A DNA stretch of 64,000 nt from an uncultured Bacteroidia bacterium (lineage in GTDB: Bacteria; Bacteroidota; Bacteroidia; Bacteroidales; UBA932): positions 62,001 to 126,000 of the forward strand of contig CACXPG010000003.1 in the NCBI GenBank assembly GCA_902769525.1. Direction: 5' to 3'. Every line of letters starts with the position of its first letter. Position 1 is the stretch's first letter. The translations under genes and the position numbers were made by a program. The notes beneath the pieces are model-generated. The model searched no databases and was not told the origin of the DNA. It was given only the letters and a program-made list of their open reading frames with translations. Shown here in pieces: positions 25,432-35,091 of the stretch.

Positions 25432-28221
25432 ATGGCTAACAAGATTTTCCTAATAGACGGGCACGCGCAGATATTCAGGATGTATTATGCGTTTATGCGC
25501 CACCCTTTGATAAATTCCAAGGGTATAGACACTTCCATCCTCTACGGGTTCACCAAGATGGTGCTTGAACTTATGGGCAGAGAGCATCCGACACATCTTG
25601 CGGTGGCATTCGACCTGCATGCTGAAACATTCCGTCATAAGGTCTACAAGGAATACAAGGCAAACCGTCCGCCGGCTCCTGAACTGGTGGTGGACGCTCT
25701 GGAACCGCTCAAGGAAATCCTCAAGGCTCTTAACATCCCGGCTATCGGAATGGAGGGATATGAGGCAGATGACGTTATAGGCTCAATGGCAAAGCAGTGG
25801 GCGTCAGACAATTCCCAGGTGTTTATGGTTACCCCGGACAAGGACTACGGCCAGCTTATAGACGACAACATCTTCCAGTACAAGTTTCCGAAAGGCTCGG
25901 CCACCGAGGTGGACATTGTGGACAAGGAAAAGATCTGCGCCTACTACGGAATCAAGGACCCGAAATCTGTAATAGACATTCTCACCATCTGGGGCGACGC
26001 TTCTGACAACATCCCGGGAGTTAAAGGCATCGGAGAAGTGGGGGCTAAAAAGCTTATCGGCACCTACGATAATCTGGAAAACCTGCTCTCTCACCTGGAG
26101 GAGCTTCCAGCCAAGCAGCAGGAAAAAATCAGGGAGGCTATTCCGCACCTTGACCAGAGCAAGTTCCTTGTAACCATAAAGACAGACATAGATCTTCCGG
26201 TTTCTCTGGGCGATATAGCTGTCTGTGCCGCTGACCAGAAGGCGGTTGACAGCATTTTCTCAAAGTTTGAATTCACGTCGCTCAAGAAAATGATCCCGGC
26301 GTTTTCAACCTCCCCTGCTGAAAGCGGAGATCTTCCTGCTGAAGATTTTCCGGAAGACGATTTCCCTGCTGACGACAACTCTTCATCCGGCAACTACTTC
26401 AACAGCTATGTGCCGGAAAAAGAGAGTGTTGCAACAAAGATTGCAGTTCCTTCCGTTACTATGGTTTCTGCCTCAAGGCTAAAGGAAGCCGCATCCAGGA
26501 ACGGGGAAATTTCTTTGAAGACAATCAGTTCTGAAAGCGGAGCAAGAGTCATTCTCACCGCCAGGGACGAGTCCTGCCCGGACGAAGCCCCGTCAGGAGT
26601 GGCTTATTGCGGACAGGTTACGCAAGAAATACTAGGAATACTTAAAGACACCAGCATAGCCAAAACCGGCTGCGGCCTGAAGGAATCCATAAGAAACCTG
26701 GCATACGGGGCTGACAGTCCGGAAGAGCTGGTAAAGGCATTTGCACATTCCAGACTGTACGACATAGAAATCCTCCACTACCTGATCAATCCTGAAGTCA
26801 GCCACGCGGCCTCTTTTGTAATCAAGCAGCAGCTGGGGCTGGATGTTTCTGATTTCAAAGGCAGTGAAAAAGAAACCCCGGAAGCCGACCTGTTCTCCCA
26901 GATTCCTCAAGATGACCCTGAGGCAGACGAGGCTGCCGCAAAGGAGTGTCTGCTCTACATCTTCTTGAAGGACAAGATGATGAAAGAAGTGTCCGGCCTC
27001 TATGAAAACATAGAGATGCCGCTGGTGGGAACTCTGGCTCTGATGGAATTCTACGGGGTAAAGATAGACACGGCCCAGCTGAAGGAGTACAGCAAGATTC
27101 TCACCTCGCAAATGAACCAGATCGAGGCCAAGGCAAAAGAGCTTGCAAACGATTCCACCGTCAACCTGTCTTCTCCAAAGCAGGTTGGAGAGCTTCTGTT
27201 TGAAAAGCTCAGGGTCTCCTCGGACATCAAGAAGAGCGTAAGGGGAAACTACCCTACCGACGAACAGACTCTAAGGTCAATAGAGGGCAGCCACCCAATC
27301 ATCGGCGACATTCTGGAATACCGAAACCTCAAGAAGCTTCTCTCCACCTACATAGACGCTCTTCCGCAGATGATCGACAGGCGCGACGGGAAGATACACA
27401 CCACTTTCAACCAGGCACTTACCGCCACGGGAAGGCTGTCTTCCAACAACCCTAACCTGCAGAACATCCCTATCCGCACGGAAAGAGGAAGGGAAATCCG
27501 CAAGGCCTTTGTCCCGTCAGAGGCGGACGGGTTTATCGTGAGCGCTGACTACTCCCAGATCGAGCTAAGGCTTATGGCCCATTTCAGCGGCGACGAGCAT
27601 CTTCTGGCTGCCTTCAATAGCGGACTGGATGTGCACAGGGCAACAGCCGCAAGACTGTTCGGGGTTGATGTGGAAAGCGTGACAGACGAGCAGAGGCGCA
27701 AGGCAAAAACAGTCAACTTCGGCATCATCTACGGTATATCGTCATTCGGTCTGGCAGAGAGGATGGGAATTGGCGTCAAAGAAGCCAAGGAGTTCATAGA
27801 CAACTACTTCAAGATGTATCCGGGAGTCGGAAGGTACATCGAGCAGACCATAGACAGGGCTCACAGGACAGGTTTTGTGGAAACCCTATACGGCAGGCGG
27901 AGATACCTGAAAGACATCAACTCCCGCAACGCCAACGTGCGCAAATTCAACGAAAGGAATGCCGTGAACGCCCCTCTTCAGGGCAGCGCGGCCGACATTA
28001 TAAAAATCGCGATGGCAAACGTGGCCAGAAGGCTCGAGAAGGAGAATCTCAAAAGCAGGATGATCCTCCAGGTACACGACGAGCTTGTGTTTGACGCCAC
28101 TGCACAAGAAAAAGACATCGTGATGCAGATTGCCAGGGAAGAGATGGAATCTGCAGCCAAACTGAAAGTTGAACTGACAGCAGAATGCGGATATGGAAAA
28201 AACTGGCTTGAAGCACATTAA
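25432..28221 (+). CDS. polA: DNA polymerase I with a degenerate proofreading domain
   Basis: A 929-residue polymerase for repair and Okazaki-fragment processing. The N-terminal 5'-3' nuclease (1-290) is intact (FLIDGHAQIFRMYYAF, GYEADDVIG, DNIPGVKGIG). The polymerase half keeps motif A (DYSQIELRLMAHF), motif B (RRKAKTVNFGIIYG) and motif C (QVHDEL). The middle 3'-5' exonuclease-like region lacks the DxE motif: the place reads GEISLKTISS. An acidic, Pro-rich stretch (about 300-325) precedes it, and the YxxxD-type Exo III site is also not recognisable. Proofreading is therefore probably lost. The ECF sigma gene begins 16 nt after its stop. Confidence 0.95.
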   Translation: MANKIFLIDGHAQIFRMYYAFMRHPLINSKGIDTSILYGFTKMVLELMGREHPTHLAVAFDLHAETFRHKVYKEYKANRPPAPELVVDALEPLKEILKALNIPAIGMEGYEADDVIGSMAKQWASDNSQVFMVTPDKDYGQLIDDNIFQYKFPKGSATEVDIVDKEKICAYYGIKDPKSVIDILTIWGDASDNIPGVKGIGEVGAKKLIGTYDNLENLLSHLEELPAKQQEKIREAIPHLDQSKFLVTIKTDIDLPVSLGDIAVCAADQKAVDSIFSKFEFTSLKKMIPAFSTSPAESGDLPAEDFPEDDFPADDNSSSGNYFNSYVPEKESVATKIAVPSVTMVSASRLKEAASRNGEISLKTISSESGARVILTARDESCPDEAPSGVAYCGQVTQEILGILKDTSIAKTGCGLKESIRNLAYGADSPEELVKAFAHSRLYDIEILHYLINPEVSHAASFVIKQQLGLDVSDFKGSEKETPEADLFSQIPQDDPEADEAAAKECLLYIFLKDKMMKEVSGLYENIEMPLVGTLALMEFYGVKIDTAQLKEYSKILTSQMNQIEAKAKELANDSTVNLSSPKQVGELLFEKLRVSSDIKKSVRGNYPTDEQTLRSIEGSHPIIGDILEYRNLKKLLSTYIDALPQMIDRRDGKIHTTFNQALTATGRLSSNNPNLQNIPIRTERGREIRKAFVPSEADGFIVSADYSQIELRLMAHFSGDEHLLAAFNSGLDVHRATAARLFGVDVESVTDEQRRKAKTVNFGIIYGISSFGLAERMGIGVKEAKEFIDNYFKMYPGVGRYIEQTIDRAHRTGFVETLYGRRRYLKDINSRNANVRKFNERNAVNAPLQGSAADIIKIAMANVARRLEKENLKSRMILQVHDELVFDATAQEKDIVMQIAREEMESAAKLKVELTAECGYGKNWLEAH

Positions 28222-28237
28222 GAGCAAAGAGTACATC

Positions 28238-28870
28238 ATGATGGATGTAGACCAGCTCGTAACCTACGCCAAGCAGGGAAATGAGCTGGCATTCACCATT
28301 CTCTTCGACAAGTACTACATCCCGCTGAAAAGCTTCATCCAGAGGAGCTTTATAACCATCAAAAAGGAGCTCAGCGAAGAAGTGGACGACATCTGCATGG
28401 ACACTTTCAACAAGGCGTTCATGAACATCAGCTCGTACGATTCCAAGTACAAGTTCTCCACCTGGCTCTACAAGATCGGCATAAACTGCCTCACCGACTT
28501 TTTAAGGCGCAGCCGCAATTCTATCAACGATTCAGCCTCAAGTGAAGACAACTCCGAAATCCGCAACGCCCTGTCTTCCGACACCCCTGAAGACAACCTT
28601 ATAATAAGCCAGCAGATAGAAGAGACAATGAAGGCTATAGACAGCCTTCCGGACATATACAAAGAAGTTATGCTCCTGTACATAGAAGGTTACGTTCTGG
28701 ACGACATCGCCGATGAACTTGGCATCTCCCTGTCCAACACCAAGGTAAGGGTGAAGAGGGGAAAAGACATCCTCGCCGAGAAACTCCAGGACAGCCCTCT
28801 GGCGCAGAAGAGAGTGAGCAAAACAAAGAAAACCTCCGCAAAGAAGAAAGCCGTAAAGAAGCAAGGATGA
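28238..28870 (+). CDS. ECF-type RNA polymerase sigma factor with basic tail
   Basis: A 210-residue sigma-70 family factor. Region 2 is in about residues 10-90 (FTILFDKYYIPL, DICMDTFNKAFMNI, KFSTWLYKIGINCLTDFLRR) and region 4 in about 130-185 (DSLPDIYKEVMLLYIEGYVLDDIADELGIS with LSNTKVRVKRGK as recognition helix). A tail of about 17 residues rich in Lys (SKTKKTSAKKKAVKKQG) follows. No anti-sigma gene is adjacent. The frame could extend to 28193 inside polA, but ATG 28238 is more likely. Its stop overlaps the rsmG start by 4 nt (ATGA). Confidence 0.88.
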   Translation: MMDVDQLVTYAKQGNELAFTILFDKYYIPLKSFIQRSFITIKKELSEEVDDICMDTFNKAFMNISSYDSKYKFSTWLYKIGINCLTDFLRRSRNSINDSASSEDNSEIRNALSSDTPEDNLIISQQIEETMKAIDSLPDIYKEVMLLYIEGYVLDDIADELGISLSNTKVRVKRGKDILAEKLQDSPLAQKRVSKTKKTSAKKKAVKKQG

Positions 28871-29526
28871 TGGATTCCAATATCATATATAAATACTTCC
28901 CAGACCTTACCGGGGAGCAGAAACAGCAGATTGACGCTCTTGAAGGCCTGTACTCAGACTGGAACTCCAAGATTAACGTAATCAGCCGCAAGGATATGGA
29001 CTGCTTCTATGTCCACCACGTGCTCCACAGCCTGGCCATTGCAAAATTCATGAAGGAGTTCCTTCCCGCTATTCCAAAGGACATCTGCATAATGGACGTT
29101 GGCTGCGGAGGCGGGTTCCCGGGAATCCCTATGGCCATCCTTTATCCAAAGGCCAAGTTCCTGCTGGTTGATTCTATCGGCAAGAAGGTCAAGGTCGCCC
29201 AGGCTGTCGCCGACGCCGTTGGCCTGAAAAATGTCACCACTCTCCACGCAAGGGCAGAGGAAGTGAAACTTAAAGAGCATATCCATAAAGACAAGGCAGA
29301 TTTGATAATATCCAGAGCCGTAACTTCCCTGGCAAACTTCATCCCTTGGGTAAAGGGCAGATACACAGAGGGCATACTGTACCTGAAGGGCGGAAACCTG
29401 GAGGAAGAAATCGCCGAGGCTATAAAGAAGTGCAGAATGAGGCCTTCACAAATCTTCCAGAAAGACATATCAGACTGGTTTTCCGAGGAATACTTCCAGG
29501 AAAAGAAAGTCCTTCTGATCAAGTAA
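28867..29526 (+). CDS. rsmG: 16S rRNA guanine-527 N7-methyltransferase
   Basis: A 219-residue SAM-dependent enzyme that methylates G527 of 16S rRNA. The SAM-binding loop is DVGCGGGFPGIPMAI, with the later motif DLIISRAVTSLANFIPW. The N-terminal helical part is typical (YSDWNSKINVISRKD). Its ATG overlaps the sigma-factor stop, so the two are coupled. A strong rpmH promoter follows. Confidence 0.93.
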   Translation: MMDSNIIYKYFPDLTGEQKQQIDALEGLYSDWNSKINVISRKDMDCFYVHHVLHSLAIAKFMKEFLPAIPKDICIMDVGCGGGFPGIPMAILYPKAKFLLVDSIGKKVKVAQAVADAVGLKNVTTLHARAEEVKLKEHIHKDKADLIISRAVTSLANFIPWVKGRYTEGILYLKGGNLEEEIAEAIKKCRMRPSQIFQKDISDWFSEEYFQEKKVLLIK

Positions 29527-29537
29527 GCCAAGAATTT

Positions 29538-29568
29538 TTTGGTATTTGGAGAATAAATCTTATATTTG
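29538..29568 (+). promoter_or_regulatory. rpmH promoter
   Basis: TTTG (29538-29541), exactly 19 bases, TATATTTG (29561-29568). This is the best textbook Bacteroidota promoter in the host part. The start codon is 36 bases downstream. Confidence 0.85.
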
Positions 29569-29604
29569 CAGCCCAATTGACGAAAATAATAAAGATTAAA
29601 AGAT

Positions 29605-29757
29605 ATGAAACGTACATTCCAGCCTTCCATCCGCAAGAGACGCAACAAGCACGGATTCAGAGAGAGAATGAGCACTCCTAACGGCAGAAGAGTTCTCGCT
29701 GCACGCCGTCGCAGAGGAAGAAAAAAACTGACAGTTTCATCTGAGGACAGATTCTAG
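29605..29757 (+). CDS. rpmH: Ribosomal protein L34
   Basis: A 50-residue very basic protein ([18 protein letters not shown]..., [15 protein letters not shown]) that matches bL34 of the large subunit along its length. It is flanked by a consensus promoter and an intrinsic terminator and so forms a single-gene unit. In many bacteria rpmH sits near dnaA and the replication origin; no dnaA is in this window. Confidence 0.95.
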   Translation: MKRTFQPSIRKRRNKHGFRERMSTPNGRRVLAARRRRGRKKLTVSSEDRF

Positions 29758-29783
29758 TCTGTTTTTCGGAGATGAGATTAGCG

Positions 29784-29815
29784 CGGCTGGCCTTTTAAGG
29801 TCGGCCGATTTTGTT
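29784..29815 (+). terminator. Intrinsic terminator after rpmH
   Basis: CGGCTGGCCTT pairs with AAGGTCGGCCG (two G-T pairs) between 29784 and 29807, followed by ATTTTGTTTT. Confidence 0.75.
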
Positions 29816-29843
29816 TTCTGCTGAGTTCTATTTCAGTTTTTTG

Positions 29844-29851
29844 TATATTTG
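29844..29851 (+). promoter_or_regulatory. -7 element of the PASTA-protein gene
   Basis: TATATTTG, 6 bases before ATG 29858, implying a leaderless mRNA. Confidence 0.6.
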
Positions 29852-29857
29852 TGTGTT

Positions 29858-30799
29858 ATGGCAAAGAAGAACACAAAAGACAGCACCGGCAAATACTGGT
29901 GGCTCAAACATCTTATTCTGGCAGTTGCGGCCGCATTTGTGACTGTGCTGCTGCTTTTCTGGATGCTTAAAGGCATAACAAGGCACGGCAAGACACTGGA
30001 GGTTCCGGACTTCTCAAATATGACAATCAACGACGCCAGCAAGCTGGCCAGAAAGAGCAACCTGAGACTGAAAATCACAGACTCAGTTTACATTCCGCAG
30101 CTTCATGCGGGCCAGGTTCTCAAGCAGACCCCGAGCGCCGGTTCCAAGGTGAAGAAAAACCGAAACATCCTGATTACCATCAATTCTCTTGTGCCTATGA
30201 TGGTTAAGGCTCCGGATGTGGTAGGATACTCCCTCAGGCAGGCTGAGAGCAACCTGACTGCCGCAAACCTCAAGGTTGGAAAGCTGAACTATGTTCCGGA
30301 TATTGCCACAAACAGCGTGATGGGACAGTCCTACAAGGGAAAGCCGCTGGTTCCGGGGACCGACATCCCGGCCCAGAGCGAGATCGACCTGTCTCTCGGC
30401 CTGAGTTCAGACAATTGCTGGACCAGAATACCTAACCTGATTGCCGTACCTTACCACAGGGTAAAAAGCGAACTCACATACAATTCTCTCAACCTGAACA
30501 AGATTCTGTTTGACGCTACGGTAAAGACTTACGCGGACACTCTCAACTCAGTGGTTTACAAGCAGGATCCTCAGCCTACAATCGGCAAGTCCGCAAGAAT
30601 GGGAACAGGAGTGACCCTTTTCCTGACACTGAACAAGGAACTTGCTGAAGCCAACAGGAAGAACGTGGTTGCAAAGGATCAGGCAAGAGACACGACAGCC
30701 ATGGCGCTGCCTAAGGACACTCAGGTTGAAGAGCTTCCGGAAGAGACTCCGGAAAACGCTGAAAACATTGATACAAGTGAAGACGAACTTGTATTGTAG
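29858..30799 (+). CDS. Membrane-anchored PASTA-domain protein
   Basis: A 313-residue protein with a short cytosolic basic start, one membrane helix (about residues 15-40, HLILAVAAAFVTVLLLFWML) and three PASTA domains facing the periplasm, at about 45-115 (VPDFSNMTINDASKLA), 115-185 (APDVVGYSLRQAESNL) and 185-262 (IPNLIAVPYHRVKSEL). An acidic tail (PEETPENAENIDTSED) ends it. PASTA domains bind muropeptides or beta-lactams, and here there is no kinase or transpeptidase domain. It lies next to the pseudouridine synthase gene, 5 nt before its start, an arrangement common in Bacteroidota. Confidence 0.88.
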   Translation: MAKKNTKDSTGKYWWLKHLILAVAAAFVTVLLLFWMLKGITRHGKTLEVPDFSNMTINDASKLARKSNLRLKITDSVYIPQLHAGQVLKQTPSAGSKVKKNRNILITINSLVPMMVKAPDVVGYSLRQAESNLTAANLKVGKLNYVPDIATNSVMGQSYKGKPLVPGTDIPAQSEIDLSLGLSSDNCWTRIPNLIAVPYHRVKSELTYNSLNLNKILFDATVKTYADTLNSVVYKQDPQPTIGKSARMGTGVTLFLTLNKELAEANRKNVVAKDQARDTTAMALPKDTQVEELPEETPENAENIDTSEDELVL

Positions 30800-30804
30800 C
30801 CACT

Positions 30805-31923
30805 ATGGGGTCTTCCAAGAAAAAAAATACCGTAAAGAAACTTGCAGACAAGCTCAGCAGCTTGCCTTCCGCCGACGTGCAGGAGGAGGTTTTTGAGGAT
30901 AGCCAGGATACTGAGTTCTCCGATGACGAAAACGTGGAGGAACTCTTCGAGCACTACAAGTTCATAGTGGACAAGGGCCAGTCTATGATGAGACTGGACA
31001 AGTACATCACATCCAAGATGTTCGAGACCTCCCGCAGCCGTGTCCAGATGGCCATCGAGGCCGGTTACGTGAGGGTGGACGGGAAGATCGCCAAGTCCAA
31101 CTACAAGATTAAGCCGCTGGAAGAGATCACCCTGGTGTTCCCGTATGAAAAACGTGTCAGGGACATAGGCCCTGAGAATATCCCGCTGAACATAGTCTAT
31201 GAAGACGATGACGTGCTGGTAATAAACAAGGAAGCCGGTATGGTGGTGCATCCCGGGCACGGGCATTTCTCAGGTACTCTGGTAAATGCTGTAGCCTATC
31301 ACCTTGGCGGGAAGAACGGCATACTCGTGCACAGGATAGACAAGGACACTTCCGGAATACTTGTCATCGCGAAGAACGAAGAAGCCCAGATGAAACTGGC
31401 AAAACAGTTCTTCGACCACACCACAAAACGCAAATACGTGGCCATTGTCTGGGGCAACGTGGAACAGGATGAAGGCACGATAGAAGGCAATATAACCCGT
31501 GACGAGTCTGACAGGATGAGGTTTACCGTAACCAAAGACCCTAACAAGGGGAAACATGCCGTTACCCATTACAGGGTTCTGGAAAGGTTTGGATACGTGA
31601 CAGTTGTGGAATGCATACTGGAAACCGGAAGAACCCACCAGATAAGGGTCCACATGAAATATCTGGGCCATCCCCTTTTCAACGATGACCGTTACGGCGG
31701 CAACAAGATCCTTCAGGGAACAATCTTCACAAAATACAGGCAGTTCATAGAAAACTGCTTCAAGATACTTCCAAGGCAGGGACTTCACGCCAAGACTCTG
31801 GGCTTTGTCCACCCGACTACCGGAAAGCAGATGGACTTTGACTCCCCGCTTCCTGAAGACATGAAAGCCCTTATCGAGAAGATGAGGAATTACGTCAAAT
31901 CCCGAAACGATATAGAAGAGTAA
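30805..31923 (+). CDS. RluD-family 23S rRNA pseudouridine synthase
   Basis: A 372-residue enzyme that isomerises uridine to pseudouridine. An S4 RNA-binding domain (MRLDKYITSKMFETSRSRV) at about residues 68-130 is followed by the catalytic domain, with the active Asp in HRIDKDTSGILVIA and the conserved GRTHQIRVHM. The first 65 residues are an acidic extension (VFEDSQDTEFSDDENVEEL). RluD (U1911, 1915, 1917) is the likely specificity. The 3' end overlaps the convergent receptor gene by 29 nt. Confidence 0.9.
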   Translation: MGSSKKKNTVKKLADKLSSLPSADVQEEVFEDSQDTEFSDDENVEELFEHYKFIVDKGQSMMRLDKYITSKMFETSRSRVQMAIEAGYVRVDGKIAKSNYKIKPLEEITLVFPYEKRVRDIGPENIPLNIVYEDDDVLVINKEAGMVVHPGHGHFSGTLVNAVAYHLGGKNGILVHRIDKDTSGILVIAKNEEAQMKLAKQFFDHTTKRKYVAIVWGNVEQDEGTIEGNITRDESDRMRFTVTKDPNKGKHAVTHYRVLERFGYVTVVECILETGRTHQIRVHMKYLGHPLFNDDRYGGNKILQGTIFTKYRQFIENCFKILPRQGLHAKTLGFVHPTTGKQMDFDSPLPEDMKALIEKMRNYVKSRNDIEE

Positions 31924-34561
31924 ACATCAGATAGCGCCCGAGGGTGTTGTTCCTGGTGTCCTGCCAGTAGTTCTCGGCATTGGTCCTGGAAATGGCCTTG
32001 TTGGATTTCAGAATGTCATAGACCTTTACCTTTGCAGTCATCCTTTTCCTGAAAAAAGTCTTTGAAACCGAGGTGTTCCATATAGTCTGGCTCTTGCCGT
32101 AACCCTCTGAATAGCCAGCGAAAAAGCGGTAGTTCAGGTCTGATGATATATTCCAGGTCCTATTAATTGTCCAGTTTACAGAAGCTGAAAGCCGGTTTGT
32201 CCATACAGACAGATTGTCCAGAGAATTAGACGAATACCAGGTTCTCCTGTAAGAAAGCGCCAGCTGTGCCGTGGCCTCGAAATCATCCAGCCGGTAGCTC
32301 AGGCGGTTGTTCAGCCCGAGATTGAGACTGGTGGTGATATTTTCCTCAAACTGCGAGTTCACGTTCAAGTAACTGATTCCGTTGTTCAGGGCGGACCTCG
32401 TCCAGAGGTTCCAGTACAAGTCTGTATCCGGGATGCGGTAATTGTACATCAGCCTCAGGTCCAGGCTGTAGATGCCCTTGTCCGAATTCACGTACTGGCG
32501 CATCTGCACTCCGTCTGGAGTATAAGTTTTCTTGTTTATGATGCTGTTGGTGGTGTATCTTCCCCTGAAAGTCACGCTGAACCAGCGGTAACGGTTACGT
32601 TTTCCGGTGCGGTATTCCGTATCCAGATTGTGGGTGAAAGACGGGTTCAGATGATCGTTTCCCTCCTGCACTACAAGCGGGTTGCTGTTGTCCTTTATTG
32701 GAAGAAGCTGGTTAAGGGAAGGCTGGGAAGTGGTTCCGCGATAAGTGACTCTCAGATATTTGCTGCCGTCGAAACGGTGGACAAACCTCGCCGTCGGGGC
32801 AAAGTTGCAGACAGTGTAGGAAGTGTCTTTCCCTCTTCCCGTGCTTTTTGTCCTCGAAGGCTGAAGCGATGCCCCCAGCATGAAATTGTAGCGCTTTTCC
32901 TGCTTGCGGAAACTGACTTCGTAGCGCCTGGTGGTAAAGTCTCCCTTGTAGTCCCTGGTCTGGTCCTCGTCCGGAATGTCGTAGGCTCCGGTTTCAGGAT
33001 TATAGTCAAAAGTGTTTCTCAGCGTAGTGGAACGGCTCTTTGCGCTCCGGTGGGCGAACTGCAGGAAGTAATTTCTGCCAAGCGGCTCTGTATAGGTAAG
33101 ATACACGGCATAGCCGTTGCTTGTGTTACGGCGATGATAGGACTGGTCTATGTCTTTTGTGCGGCTGATGTCCCCGTTCTTGAAATAGTATGTGCTGGAC
33201 AGGTTATTTCCGTCAGCTGTGTTTCGGGAGAAGTTATAGTTCAAGACAAGAGCCATTGTTCTGCCCGGCTTTCCAAGCCTCTGGCGCCAGACAAACGCAA
33301 CTCCACCCTTTGAAGAGTTGTTGTCCCCGAAGGAAGAGCTTGTTCCCCTGTTGGTGGAATCTGCATTTCTGAGAGTGGAGAAGTTGCGTCCCCTGAAAAA
33401 ATCCCCGCTGCCAATCTGGATGTTAGGCTTGAGAGTAAAGGAAGTGTTCTCGCTCGGAGAGTAGACAGTCTCGCTGTTAAAGCGATGTCCCTGTGTCTTG
33501 TTGCGGCTGGAGTTTTGGGAATGGCTGTACTGGGTGACTTCATCGCTGAGGCTTGAGACCCTGTCCACGGTCTGCTCGATTACCTGGTCCGATGAGGAAT
33601 AGAGATAACTGTTTTGAGTCTTGAGCTTTTTATTTTTGCTCTCGTAGTTGTAGTTAGCTCCTCCCATCTTGCTGGTTGTCACTCCATTGCCGGTGGCGGT
33701 ATTGCCCACCAGAGATGTTAGCATATCCATTGCCATATCCCTGAAGCCCGCGTTGTTGGTGTTGTTGGCATTGCCGAGTATGCTCAGCTGAGCGGTATTG
33801 GTGAACCTTCCGGCAAGAAGCGCTCCCTCATAGCGCCTGTCGGAGCCGTAGCCGCCACCCAGATTCCCGAACCAGTTGTCAAAAATGCCGTTTTTAAAGC
33901 TCAAATCGAGCACGGTTTCTTCCTCTCCGTCATCTATTCCGGTGAACCTGGCCTCATCGCTCTGACGGTCCAGAAGGCGGATTTTCTCCACAATCTTGGC
34001 GGGAATGTTCTTGGAAGCCAGTGCCGGATCGTCCATGAAGAAGGTCTTGCCGTCAATCATTATCTTCTTGACCTCCTTGCCGTCCGCTATTATCTTTCCG
34101 TCCTCGATCTCCACTCCCGGGAGTTTCTTGATGAGTTCTTCCAGCATATCTGCCTCCTCCACCTTGAACGAGGATGCGTTGAACTCTATCGTGTCTTGCT
34201 TTACCAGCATCTGGTTGCCTGTCGCTGAGACAGTTATGGATGAGAGGGTATTTGATGTGGAAAGATAAACGGTGCCCATGTCATTCTCCCCTCGTTTGAC
34301 ATCAAATGTTCTCACTACCGGATTGTAGCCAACATAATCCACCCTCACTTCACCCCTTCCAGTCGGAAGTTTTGTAACGACTGCCCTTCCGGCAGAGTCT
34401 GTGAGAGCATAATGTCTGGGGTTTCTCTCGCCGATGTATTTTATACTCAGCGACGCGGCTTCTATCGGGGCACGAGTGGCGCTGTCCAGAACAATGGCTC
34501 TTAAAGTGTTCTGGGCAAATATATAATCGGAAAATCGAAAAGTGCACATTTGTAAATCCAA
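31895..34561 (-). pseudogene. TonB-dependent-receptor-like outer-membrane protein, 5' end cut by the prophage
   Basis: An 888-residue frame that starts in an N-terminal carboxypeptidase-regulatory-like domain (AQNTLRAIVLDSATRAPIEA), followed by a plug (LEELIKKLPGVEIEDG, KKIMIDGKTFFMDD) and a long barrel with alternating aromatic strands, ending LMFTLLYRFGI. It belongs to the outer-membrane-barrel group related to TonB receptors. The signal peptide is missing: only FSDYIFAQ, which looks like its last part, precedes the mature domain. Upstream of that the frame runs into sequence of the prophage end. The missing part should lie beyond the other end of the prophage. The barrel part is intact, so this looks recent. 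Confidence 0.75.
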
Positions 34562-34575
34562 ATGTACACTTTTTT
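34538..34575. repeat. Inverted repeat at the prophage-host junction
   Basis: AAAAGTGCACATTTG (34538-34552) and CAAATGTACACTTTT (34559-34573) form a 15-bp inverted repeat with one mismatch and a 6-nt spacer, followed by two more T. It lies between the cut receptor gene and the last phage gene. It may be the phage end with transposase-binding sites, or a terminator for late phage transcription, or both. It shares TGnACACTTTTTT with the central repeat at 50770-50782. Confidence 0.55.
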
Positions 34576-34614
34576 CTTAATGCTACTACCGTTTCAACGG
34601 TGTTGAAATACTCT

Positions 34615-35088
34615 TTATTCAGTCTTGAACATAGGCTCCAGGGCAACGAAAGATGCCATTGGCATAGCCATATCGGCTGTTGCCGCATCCAAGGCAGATA
34701 TTGAGACCTTGGCCAACTTCACAGAGATTTCTTCCTGCTCATGCTCCCTAACAATCTTCTGCCACTCCTCCTGGAATGGAGCGAAGTATTCGTCAAGCCT
34801 CTGCTGCTCTATGTCAATCTTGGCCTTGAGAATTGCCTTATCCTCTGCCGTTGTTGCAGTAGAGTGCTTCTGTATGGTCTCAGCGATGATCTTGGAAATC
34901 TTCTCTGACTCTTCTGTCTTGTACTGTTCCCTGAGATTCTTCATATACTCATCATTCTCCTCTGCAATCTTCTTGGTTGCAAGAAGGTTCTGGATGAGTG
35001 CTACTCGAATCTTAGATTCTTTGATCTTGTTCTTGTCCTGGAGCTGTACCAAGACATTGTACATGGTAACTGCATCTATGCGCTTCAT
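34615..35088 (-). CDS. Phage protein of unknown function, last late gene
   Basis: A 157-residue helical protein, rich in Glu and Lys, with a coiled-coil-like middle (EENDEYMKNLREQYKTEESE). It lies at the end of the late leftward operon behind the tail genes, where tail-fibre assembly factors are often found. I do not recognise the family. The following 50 bases end in the junction repeat. Confidence 0.6.
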   Translation of the reverse strand: MKRIDAVTMYNVLVQLQDKNKIKESKIRVALIQNLLATKKIAEENDEYMKNLREQYKTEESEKISKIIAETIQKHSTATTAEDKAILKAKIDIEQQRLDEYFAPFQEEWQKIVREHEQEEISVKLAKVSISALDAATADMAMPMASFVALEPMFKTE

Positions 35089-35091
35089 AGA

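Noticed and set aside
32630-33313. 227-residue frame antisense to the receptor gene
   Set aside because: A shadow of the receptor coding strand, with no recognisable domain or start signal.
34516-34523. TATATTTG on the minus strand as promoter of the receptor gene
   Set aside because: It is formed by the codons for Tyr-Ile-Phe in the remnant signal peptide. No suitable start codon follows.
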